Shown: positions 45,233 to 52,032 of the stretch, piece after piece
Layout of the letters: the number at the start of each line of letters is the position of its first letter
How positions within the stretch are numbered: the stretch's first letter is position 1
From: Candidatus Zhuqueibacterota bacterium
Lineage (GTDB): Bacteria; Zhuqueibacterota; Zhuqueibacteria; Thermofontimicrobiales; Thiofontviventaceae
DNA: 52,032 nt
Direction: 5' to 3'
Assembly (NCBI GenBank): GCA_016931935.1
Contig: JAFGDW010000022.1
Coordinates: 1-52,032 of the forward strand
The notes under the pieces: generated by a model
Told to the model about the DNA's origin: nothing
What the model saw: only the letters and a program-made list of their open reading frames with translations
Databases searched by the model: none
Translations under genes and position numbers: made by a program

Positions 45233-45306
45233 GTGTGCCTCAAAATCTATCTTGTTTTATTATCATTCCATTTGATCATGTCAGAAGCTGATGCTGCACA
45301 ATTCAA

Positions 45307-46527
45307 TTATTCATAGCGCAACGCCTCAATCGGATTCAAGCCTGCAGCTTTACGCGCCGGATAAAATCCGAAAAAGATTCCAACTGCGCCGGAAAATGTA
45401 ACCGAAAGTATGACAATGACCGGTTCGATTAACGTGTAAATATCCGTCCAGGTGTTAAGAATCAATGCAATGCCGGCGGACAGCAAAATGCCAATGATAC
45501 CACCGGAAAGTGACAGCACAACCGCTTCCATCAGAAATTGGGTTAAGATATCGCTGCCGCGCGCGCCGACCGACATGCGAATGCCGATCTCACGCGTTCG
45601 CTCGGTAACTGATACTAACATAATATTCATAATACCAATTCCGCCAACGATCAACGACACGGCAGCCACTGCACCTAGTAGCATCGTCATAATTCGCGAT
45701 GTGGCTGACGCCATCTCTGTCACCGATGATTGGTTGGCCACCATAAAATCGTTTTCCTGACCATAATCGAGCTTGTGTTGATGACGGAGGATTTCTGTAA
45801 CTTCCTGTTGCGCCTTATCGATGGTATCGATTGAATAGGAGCTGGCGTTAATCATATTAATGTATCGATCGCCTTTTAGTCGGTACAGCACTGTTGTTGA
45901 TGGCGCCAGAATAATGTCATCCTGGTCCTGCCCGCGTGCATCCTGTCCCTTTTTTTCAAGTACACCGATGACTTTAAATGGCACGCTACGAATTCGGATT
46001 TTCTGACCAACCGGGTCCATATTACCAAAAAGATTTTCCGCGACTGTCTGGCCGAGCACAGCTACTTTTTTATGTGACCGGACATCCCGATCGTCGAAAA
46101 ATTCACCGGATTTAATTTTCCAGACACGGATCTTCAGGTAATCCGGCTCAACACCCTGTATGTTGGTGTTCCAATTATTGCCGTTGCCGATCACCTGGCC
46201 ACCTGACATAACGATCCCGGAAACGTATTCGACCAGCGTTGCCTGTTCACGAATGGCTTTCACATCGTCCATGGTCATCCGGTTGAAACTGCCGGCGCCA
46301 CGACTAACGCCGCCGCGCTGACTAAACGACGGGAATACCATTATCATGTTGTTTCCGAAAGAACTAATTTCCTGCGCAATCCGCTTTTGTGAACCCGAGC
46401 CAATTCCGACCATAACAATCACGGCGCTTACACCGATAATAATGCCAAGCGAGGTCAACAAACTGCGCATTCGATTTTTCATAATGCTGTTGAAAGCAGC
46501 CTTGAGAAGATTTTTTAGTTGCAACAT
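45307..46527 (-). CDS. MacB-type ABC transporter permease
   Basis: 406 aa: N-terminal TM helix ([20 protein letters not shown], about 23-42), MacB periplasmic core (about 50-275; [32 protein letters not shown]) and the FtsX-type C-terminal three-TM domain ([20 protein letters not shown]). It ends [11 protein letters not shown], a classic FtsX terminus. The ATPase is a separate gene that overlaps this one by 13 bp. GGAGG inside the ATPase gene end is the ribosome-binding site. It drives export of a substrate from periplasm to outside together with the adaptor and TolC. Confidence 0.93.
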   Translation of the reverse strand: MLQLKNLLKAAFNSIMKNRMRSLLTSLGIIIGVSAVIVMVGIGSGSQKRIAQEISSFGNNMIMVFPSFSQRGGVSRGAGSFNRMTMDDVKAIREQATLVEYVSGIVMSGGQVIGNGNNWNTNIQGVEPDYLKIRVWKIKSGEFFDDRDVRSHKKVAVLGQTVAENLFGNMDPVGQKIRIRSVPFKVIGVLEKKGQDARGQDQDDIILAPSTTVLYRLKGDRYINMINASSYSIDTIDKAQQEVTEILRHQHKLDYGQENDFMVANQSSVTEMASATSRIMTMLLGAVAAVSLIVGGIGIMNIMLVSVTERTREIGIRMSVGARGSDILTQFLMEAVVLSLSGGIIGILLSAGIALILNTWTDIYTLIEPVIVILSVTFSGAVGIFFGFYPARKAAGLNPIEALRYE

Positions 46528-47264
46528 TCGTCTTCCTCCTTCATCTGCGCCAGAATGTCGCCGGCACTCAGCCGTGTTTCCACAGGTCCGTCATTCCGAA
46601 TACGTCCGTCGCGCATTTCAACAATCCGACTTGTGTATAATGAAATATCGTGTTCATGGGTAACGAGAATAATGGTAATGCCCTGTGCATTCAGTTCCTG
46701 AAATACAGACATCACTTCCACCGATGTCCGGCTGTCAAGATTACCTGTGGGTTCGTCAGCTAACAGAATGCTTGGTCGATTCACCAACGCGCGGGCAATC
46801 GCCACACGTTGTTGCTGTCCACCGGAAAGCTGATTCGGGACGTGATCCATACGATCTGCCAGGCCGACGCGTTCAAGCGCTTCTTCTGCAGCTTTTTTTG
46901 GATCTTTAATGCGATGGGTGCGGTCATAAAAAAGCGGTAATTCAACATTTTCCAGGGCGGTGGTTCGTGAAAGCAAATTGAATCCCTGAAACACGAATCC
47001 GATTTTCTGGTTACGGATGTCGGCGTATTCATTTCGTGACAGCGCGCTAACATTGACGCCATCCAAGAAATACTGACCGGAGGTGGGCTCATCCAGGCAG
47101 CCAATTAAATTCATCAGTGTGGATTTTCCGGAACCGGATGCGCCCATAATCGCGACAAAATCACCGGTGTGGACAGCCAAATCAACCCCACGCAGGGCAT
47201 TGACTTCAATTTCTCCGACGTGATATATTTTTTTTATCTCATGTATGTCAATTACTGGTTTCAT
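46515..47264 (-). CDS. MacB/LolD-type ABC ATPase
   Basis: 249 aa ATP-binding subunit. Walker [10 protein letters not shown] (41-49), Q-loop VFQGFNLL, signature LSGGQQQR (146-153), Walker [13 protein letters not shown] (167-176; Asp170, Glu171) and switch His203 (VTHEHD). The C-terminal extension after residue 215 overlaps the permease start. The Shine-Dalgarno before the ATG at 47264 is weak (GAGTGA). It energises the permease at 45307-46527. A 68-bp palindromic element (47339-47406) lies between this gene and the adaptor gene. Confidence 0.95.
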   Translation of the reverse strand: MKPVIDIHEIKKIYHVGEIEVNALRGVDLAVHTGDFVAIMGASGSGKSTLMNLIGCLDEPTSGQYFLDGVNVSALSRNEYADIRNQKIGFVFQGFNLLSRTTALENVELPLFYDRTHRIKDPKKAAEEALERVGLADRMDHVPNQLSGGQQQRVAIARALVNRPSILLADEPTGNLDSRTSVEVMSVFQELNAQGITIILVTHEHDISLYTSRIVEMRDGRIRNDGPVETRLSAGDILAQMKEEDECCN

Positions 47265-47338
47265 GGTTTCACTCTTTTGATACGTATTAATTCTATATAA
47301 TTGTTTTATCCAATAATTCAGTTTGAAAGTACCAGTGA

Positions 47339-47406
47339 GTGATCTGCAATCGGTTATCAGTACTCAGTGTTGTTCAATCGATAACAGACCGCTGATTGCT
47401 GATCAC
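47339..47406. repeat. 68-bp palindromic element inside the efflux operon
   Basis: GTGATCTGCAATC (47339-47351) and GATTGCTGATCAC (47394-47406) are inverted with one mismatch, enclosing further GTTATC/GATAAC pairing and CAGTACTCAGTG. Similar strings of alternating ATCAGT units are typical intergenic repeats. The 208-bp gap between adaptor and ATPase genes is otherwise empty. Confidence 0.55.
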
Positions 47407-47472
47407 GTCATTTCGAATACTAACTCACTAGTATACGAGATACTATCTCATATTTTTGATTGTCAATAGTAA

Positions 47473-48765
47473 TTAGAACGGCCGTCTGCCGAATCCGCCG
47501 CCCGGCCGACCGGGCATTCTCATTGTTTCGCTGGCTAACGGTTCTGTCGTTTCAATCTTGCTGATTATCTGCATGCCGGGTTCAATTTCTAATCCGGGCA
47601 TCATCGGCTTAATTTCAATATTTTTGCCATCATTCGAGCCGGTGTGAATCGGCATGGATTGTAATTCGTTTTTATCATTGAAGAACCAGATAACTGCAAA
47701 ATTTCCATTGCTCACCGTTGGCATTGTCGTACCCATGTTACCACCCATGCCGGGAAAACCACCTCTGCGATTTCCGGAATCGCCTGTGGAGTCTTTCCTG
47801 TTTTCAAATTGCTTGCGCATGTTGGCCATCATTATTTTTACCATTTTTTCAGTCGGCTGCAATTTGGTGGCTGCGATGGGTGCAAGCAGCACATCTTTTT
47901 TCTGTTCAACTATAAAATCGATTGTTGCCGTCATCCCTGGCAGAAGTAGATTACCCGGATTGTCTGCATCCACCACAACGGTATAATTCACAACGTTCTG
48001 AACAGTTTCCGGCTGTAACCATACCTGCCGGACAGTGCCGGTGAATTTTTTTTCATCGAATGCCTGCACTTCAAATTGTACCGACTGGCCGACTTTGATC
48101 TGTCCGATTTCACTTTCATCTACAAGCGCATGAATTTCCATTTTGGATAAATCTTCAGCGATCAGAAACAAACGCGGCGTTTGGAAACTGGATGCAACGG
48201 TCTGGCCCTCTTCCACCTCGCGATAAATAACAGTACCGTCAATTGGCGAACGAATAAACGCATAACGCATGTTCAGTTCCGCACGATCAAGGCTATTTTG
48301 TGATGACATTACTCCGGCTTTGGCGGATTGATAATTGCTTTGCGCTGTAATGTATTCCAGTTCCGAGAGCAGATTTCGTTTATAAAGATCTTCCGTCCGT
48401 TCAAAACTAAATTTTGCCTCATCAAACTGCGCCTGACTGCGCAGCAGGTTTGCTTTGGCATCGCGAACCTGGACTGACAAAATAGTCGTGTCAATTACCG
48501 CCATAAGCTGATTTTTTTTTACACGATCATTAAAATCCACATAAATTTTATTAATAATACCCGACACCTGAGTACCGACTTCGACAGTCGTTACCGGTTC
48601 GATCGTGCCGGTCGCATCAACGGTGTTTTCAATATCACCTTTGGTTATTTCTGCATATGTGTAGGTCGTTTTGTCGTCTTCTTTTTTTCCCCGAAAGGCC
48701 AAAGCGGCTATAATGACAGCCATACTTATAATCACCGGAATGGTGATTTTCGTCTTACGTTTCAC
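47473..48765 (-). CDS. Periplasmic adaptor (MacA/HlyD-type membrane-fusion protein)
   Basis: 430 aa: N-terminal membrane anchor (about 7-25), barrel-sandwich hybrid (TVEVGTQVSGIINKIYVDFN, DRVKKNQLMAVID), coiled-coil hairpin (about 85-150), a beta-barrel domain, then a C-terminal membrane-proximal domain with a Gly/Met-rich insertion (GGFPGMGGNMGT) and a tail GGGFGRRPF. The start is GTG at 48765 with AGGAG 8 nt upstream. It connects the MacB-like pump with TolC. The insertion and tail are more Gly-rich than usual for MacA. Confidence 0.93.
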   Translation of the reverse strand: MKRKTKITIPVIISMAVIIAALAFRGKKEDDKTTYTYAEITKGDIENTVDATGTIEPVTTVEVGTQVSGIINKIYVDFNDRVKKNQLMAVIDTTILSVQVRDAKANLLRSQAQFDEAKFSFERTEDLYKRNLLSELEYITAQSNYQSAKAGVMSSQNSLDRAELNMRYAFIRSPIDGTVIYREVEEGQTVASSFQTPRLFLIAEDLSKMEIHALVDESEIGQIKVGQSVQFEVQAFDEKKFTGTVRQVWLQPETVQNVVNYTVVVDADNPGNLLLPGMTATIDFIVEQKKDVLLAPIAATKLQPTEKMVKIMMANMRKQFENRKDSTGDSGNRRGGFPGMGGNMGTTMPTVSNGNFAVIWFFNDKNELQSMPIHTGSNDGKNIEIKPMMPGLEIEPGMQIISKIETTEPLASETMRMPGRPGGGFGRRPF

Positions 48766-48803
48766 TTGGTGCTCCTATCATCTCATTTTTATCACTAAAA
48801 GTT

Positions 48804-48835
48804 GTTCCGCCCCGTTAGATCGGGACGGAACTTTT
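48804..48835 (-). terminator. Terminator or attenuator between small secreted protein and efflux genes
   Basis: GTTCCG-c-CCCG (48804-48814) pairs with CGGG-a-CGGAAC (48821-48831) around TTAGAT, with a single C/A mismatch. On the minus strand it is followed by AACTTTTAG. It lies 5-36 bp after the stop codon at 48840, so the small gene is probably a separate or attenuated unit. Confidence 0.65.
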
Positions 48836-48839
48836 ATCA

Positions 48840-49340
48840 TTATTTACTCTTGTTATAATAGATTGTATTATTCATTTCACCCATCGGGCTCACTCGAGTG
48901 GCCACAATTTTCAGTACATCTCCTTTTTTGTCCAACCCTAGTATTTCGGTGGCTTTCATTTCATTTTCCTGACCATCCCAGTTCATAAGAATTGTCGTTT
49001 TGATTGTTAATTCCTTTTTATCATCCGACCAATTGACGGTTGATTTGCGCAGGCCAAACTGGGTTTCGCTCGAACATTCTTTACCGTCCAAAGTCAGGCT
49101 ATCAGCGACTGTAAAATCTCCCATCATAGGATTCGACAGAAATCTGTTAATCATTATGATTTTTTTATCCTGCGTAATTTCAATCTTTTTGGCTTCCATC
49201 CGTGGCCTGCCATCATCGTTCGCCTCCAATTTGGATTCATCTAACATCCAGGTGCCTGAGAAATTTGTAGGTTTTGCAGCAAATAGGCTCATTGCTGACA
49301 GCGCAATGATCGAGACGATTAAACCCAAGTGTTTTTTCAT
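48840..49340 (-). CDS. Small secreted protein of unknown function, lipocalin-like length
   Basis: 166 aa. The start at 49340 (ATGAAAAAACAC) follows AAAGG by 8 nt; a GTG five codons upstream overlaps that site and is less likely. Signal peptide about 1-21. The mature part (about 145 aa) begins TNFSGTWMLDESKLE and alternates short beta-strands with charged turns (KKIEITQDKKIIMINRF, KELTIKTTILMNWDG), as in small beta-barrel proteins. No family recognised with certainty. It precedes the efflux operon on the same strand, separated by a terminator-like hairpin. Confidence 0.7.
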   Translation of the reverse strand: MKKHLGLIVSIIALSAMSLFAAKPTNFSGTWMLDESKLEANDDGRPRMEAKKIEITQDKKIIMINRFLSNPMMGDFTVADSLTLDGKECSSETQFGLRKSTVNWSDDKKELTIKTTILMNWDGQENEMKATEILGLDKKGDVLKIVATRVSPMGEMNNTIYYNKSK

Positions 49341-49938
49341 AACTGTACCTTTCACGTGTTAGTGTTAAAGTTGGTAGATGATTTATGAATTTTGTGACTC
49401 ATTTTATGAATCCCCGATTTTATTTGCAGAAATCGTTTTGTTTATTGTGTACAGATTAGACAAGTAAAAATGAAATTCATTCCAATTAAATATTCGATCC
49501 GACGTTATCGAATCAATGCACAATCGGGTCTTTTAAAATTCTGCTATATAATACTCAAAATCAGATAATGAAGTTTACTATTTTGAACCAAAACCACGGA
49601 AGAATAGACCAATACCAAGATTCGGTGAATCAATTGCCCAATTTGCAGTTAATTCATCATTTTTGAATGTTGATTAATTGAAGTGCTGACTTGGTTAATT
49701 TTAATTTGGATTTGAGATGAAAATGGTTATATTGGTTATAATTGCTGGAATTGTGCCGATTTACGCTTTTTGTATAACGACGTAACATCGTCTGAAAACA
49801 CAAATCCGGGGCGATGGTTGATGGGCTAATCCAATAATTGAAATCATTTTGCAGCATGTCAATGATAAGCTCAGCGTTGTTTGTGATCTGTCCTCTTTAA
49901 TTTTTAGTCTCGTAATATCAATTACAAAGTTTATAACT
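49341..49938. other. 598-bp divergent intergenic region
   Basis: Lies between the small secreted-protein/efflux genes (minus) and the LytS/LytTR genes (plus). AT-rich, no credible ORF and no stable hairpin. LytTR regulators bind direct repeats in such divergent regions, but none could be distinguished by eye. Confidence 0.4.
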
Positions 49939-50952
49939 ATGTCCAAACGAATTTATCTACAAATTCTCTTCTGGTTAATTATTGCCGGCATTAATATCGG
50001 CTTTGGCATTTACTTTTTGCCGCTTAAATTGGTCATTTTTTCCACACTGTTTGTTCTGTTTTTTCAAGCAATCGTTTTTTATGTTAATTCTTATGTGTTA
50101 TTCCCTCGATATTTTTCACTGGCAATTACCGTTCGGTTTATTTTAGTCACGACAGCGTTTATACTGATTGTGACATTGTGCCAAACCCTTGCGGATTATT
50201 TCTATGTGGCAAAACTCATAATGAAGGAGATGCCGTTCGGCAAACCGCATATGACAATGATTTTTATGCGTAGTTTTTTCTGGCTTGTTTTTATTGATAT
50301 GATCAGCACAGTATATATGATGCAAGATCGCATTCGCAAACAGGCTGAACAAACGCAACAGATAATTGCTGAAAAACTGAATACAGAACTCAAATTATTG
50401 AAGGCACAAATCAATCCTCATTTTATTTTCAACACATTGAATAATATTTATTCGCTTACTTACATGAAGTCCGAGAAAGCGCCGGAAAGTGTACTAAAAC
50501 TATCGCAAATGCTGCGTTACGTTATTGAAGAGTGCGAGCAGGAAAAGGTAAGCCTGAAATCAGAAATTAAATATATTGAAAATTACATTGCGTTTCAGCA
50601 AATGAAATCGCCGGGTGAGCAAAACATTGTGTTCGATTATGAACAAGCCGATTGCGATGCCTTCATCCCGCCGATGCTGTTTATCCCGTTTATTGAAAAC
50701 AGTTTTAAGTATAGCAAGATTGAAGATTTTGAGAGTGCATTTATCGATATTCACTTGACGACGAATCAGGATGACTTACACTTTGCAATACGCAATTCCA
50801 TTCCGAAAGCAGGGCTGCGCAAGCCAGGCGCCGGTACTGGTATCGATAATGTTAAAAAACGGTTGGAAATTATTTTTCCGGGAAAATATACATTGCAGAT
50901 TCAGCCCGAAAAGAATGAATTTAACGTACAATTGACGATTCAAATAAAATGA
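49939..50952 (+). CDS. LytS-type sensor histidine kinase
   Basis: 337 aa from ATG at 49939; the ORF opens 30 codons earlier but that part is not conserved-looking. Four TM helices (about 7-30, 36-56, 68-95, 115-135) form a small membrane sensor. A short coiled coil (QTQQIIAEKLNTELKLLKAQ) follows, then the His_kinase domain (PF06580 type) with phospho-acceptor His161 in INPHFIFNTLNN, the N-box PFIENSFKYS and the G-box GTGIDNVKKRL. It overlaps the response-regulator gene by 4 nt (ATGA), so the two are translated together. The ribosome-binding site is weak. Confidence 0.92.
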   Translation: MSKRIYLQILFWLIIAGINIGFGIYFLPLKLVIFSTLFVLFFQAIVFYVNSYVLFPRYFSLAITVRFILVTTAFILIVTLCQTLADYFYVAKLIMKEMPFGKPHMTMIFMRSFFWLVFIDMISTVYMMQDRIRKQAEQTQQIIAEKLNTELKLLKAQINPHFIFNTLNNIYSLTYMKSEKAPESVLKLSQMLRYVIEECEQEKVSLKSEIKYIENYIAFQQMKSPGEQNIVFDYEQADCDAFIPPMLFIPFIENSFKYSKIEDFESAFIDIHLTTNQDDLHFAIRNSIPKAGLRKPGAGTGIDNVKKRLEIIFPGKYTLQIQPEKNEFNVQLTIQIK

Positions 50953-51683
50953 AAATTCGTTGCGTAATTATTGATGACGAGTTTTTGGCTCGTCAATTAT
51001 TAAAAGACTATGTGAGCAAAATTCCATTTCTGGAATTAAGAGGGGATTTTAATTCTCCGCTGAAAGCACTTGACTTGTTGAAAAGCAATGCGCTAGATTT
51101 ACTGTTTCTCGATATTCAGATGCCGGATATTAGTGGACTCGATTTTCTAAAATCGTTGGACAACCAGCCATACATTATTTTAACCACTGCTTATAAAGAA
51201 TATGCGCTTGATGGTTATGAATTGAACGTGGCGGATTATCTTTTGAAACCGTTCCCGTTTGAACGTTTCCTGAAAGCCGTCAATAAGGTGGCTGAACTGG
51301 TTGAACAAAAACAACCGGTTCATGACCACAGCGAGTCGGAGGCAGAATTAACAGGCCCTCAACTCCATGACAATTATCTGGTCATCCGTGCGGATCGAAA
51401 ATATTACAAAATCAATTATGATGATCTGATTTACATCGAAGGTCAAAAGGCCTACGTTACTTTTGTCACCAAACGACAGCAAATCACCGCACTGGCTTCC
51501 CTGAAACAACTGGAAGAGCAATTGCCGGCGAATCAATTTGTGCGTATTCATAAATCGTATATTGTTTCTATCGATAAAATTAATGCGCTGGAGGGCAATT
51601 CGATTGAGATTGCCCGAAAATTTCTGCCAATCGGGAAAAATTATCGCTCATTGGTGGATAAAATTTTTGGCCTGAAGGGATAA
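50949..51683 (+). CDS. LytTR-family response regulator
   Basis: 244 aa: receiver domain (1-120; Asp55 as phosphorylation site in LLFLDIQMPD, IILTTAYKEYALDGYELNVA then DYLLKPFPFERF) and LytTR DNA-binding domain (about 140-244; YLVIRADRKYYKINYDDLIYI, FVRIHKSYIVSIDKINALEG). It should act with the preceding kinase, most simply on the divergent efflux operon 1.6 kb away. That target is inference. Confidence 0.94.
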   Translation: MKIRCVIIDDEFLARQLLKDYVSKIPFLELRGDFNSPLKALDLLKSNALDLLFLDIQMPDISGLDFLKSLDNQPYIILTTAYKEYALDGYELNVADYLLKPFPFERFLKAVNKVAELVEQKQPVHDHSESEAELTGPQLHDNYLVIRADRKYYKINYDDLIYIEGQKAYVTFVTKRQQITALASLKQLEEQLPANQFVRIHKSYIVSIDKINALEGNSIEIARKFLPIGKNYRSLVDKIFGLKG

Positions 51684-51738
51684 GTTGTGGTTGTGTTAAA
51701 TAAAAAAAATAGTATCCTTTCAATAATTTATGGAATTA

Positions 51739-51801
51739 GTACCCTTCGACAAGCTCAGGGTACGGATTACGCCGTTGGCTGATCCCGCCGAAAAGGCGGG
51801 A
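51739..51801. repeat. Two adjacent short hairpins: GTACCCT... and TCCCGCC...
   Basis: GTACCCT-TCGACAAGCTC-AGGGTAC (51739-51763) contains CTTCGACAAGCTCAG, the family of the TTCGACTACGCTCAG core found in the MITE-like elements at 3835 and 5879. TCCCGCC-GAAAA-GGCGGGA (51783-51801) follows. Both lie within 120 bp after the regulator's stop; lacking T runs, they look more like repeats than terminators. Confidence 0.55.
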
Positions 51802-51840
51802 CGACATCACCATTTAATATTGAGTTGATACAATATAAAC

Positions 51841-51926
51841 ATAAAATGGTCTTGGGATGAGTTAATGGCATATCCAAGACACTTCGTGTGAAGTGTATCG
51901 GGGATCAAATCCCAAAACCATTTTAT
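51841..51926. repeat. 86-bp cruciform element with nested hairpin
   Basis: ATAAAATGGTCTTGGGAT (51841-51858) and ATCCCAAAACCATTTTAT (51909-51926) are inverted at 17 of 18 positions. The inner hairpin ACACTTC-GTGT-GAAGTGT (51879-51896) is perfect. This resembles a small MITE or REP-type element; no ORF or T-run terminator is visible. Confidence 0.65.
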
Positions 51927-52032
51927 TTAGTAACTGAGAAATTACTTTCTGACATTTTTTGGCAGAAAATGTTAAAACATATTTTAGACAGGATTTCACG
52001 GATTCACAGGATTTGTATAATCTCTTCCTCTA

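Noticed and set aside
1..52032. tRNA genes, transposases, integrases or phage genes
   Set aside because: No T-loop motif GGTTCGAATCC in any gap and no ORF with DDE, tyrosine-recombinase or phage signatures.

Overview
The window reads as a chromosomal segment of a Gram-negative bacterium of the FCB group outside the well-studied Bacteroidota, plausibly a Calditrichota/KSB1-like lineage. This is inference from gene content. The window carries a tricorn-type protease, two PorV/PorQ-like outer-membrane proteins, secreted proteins with YPNPF-type C-terminal sorting tails, a DUF5916 protein, a LytS/LytTR pair and a Tat-exported Gfo/Idh/MocA oxidoreductase. No rRNA, tRNA, CRISPR array, phage or transposase gene was found.

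Layout. 1-6 kb (minus strand): tricorn homologue, a DUF4097 protein and a PorV-like protein; the last two are bracketed by inverted copies of a ~125-bp MITE-like element. 6-11.5 kb (minus): a probable operon for a choice-of-anchor-X-like protein, a BNR-propeller protein with a FlgD-like tail, a second PorV-like protein, a HAD phosphatase and a DPPR-synthase-like UbiA prenyltransferase. 11.7-15.7 kb (minus): small membrane protein, cupin, HAD phosphatase, a gamma-glutamyltransferase homologue that lacks the catalytic threonine, and another membrane protein. 16-22.3 kb: DUF2207 protein, a sigma-54 activator with a Cys-rich PAS domain, an LPG-flippase-like protein, an esterase and a flavodoxin-fold protein with no normal start codon. 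22.4-29.6 kb: carbohydrate region with a protein made of three tandem carbohydrate-binding modules plus a sorting tail, a GH127 lipoprotein and a frameshifted DUF5916 gene.

30-37.5 kb (plus): hemerythrin protein, Ig-like lipoprotein, VOC protein, a DUF6958-like protein, the Gfo/Idh/MocA oxidoreductase, a CMD/AhpD-like protein overlapping a GAF/fRMsr-like protein, a GH88 enzyme apparently starting at CTG, and the remnant of a deleted secreted protein. 37.5-42.6 kb (minus): a zinc/manganese-uptake-like cluster with His-rich protein, outer-membrane barrel, periplasmic binding protein and two permeases, but no ATPase gene. 43-52 kb: DUF429 protein, a MacAB-TolC-type efflux operon (minus), a small secreted protein, and a divergent LytS-type kinase with LytTR regulator (plus).

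The intergenic DNA is rich in dispersed palindromic repeats of at least six sequence types. One supplies the stop codon of a gene. Together with the frameshifted and deleted genes, this suggests active small-scale remodelling.
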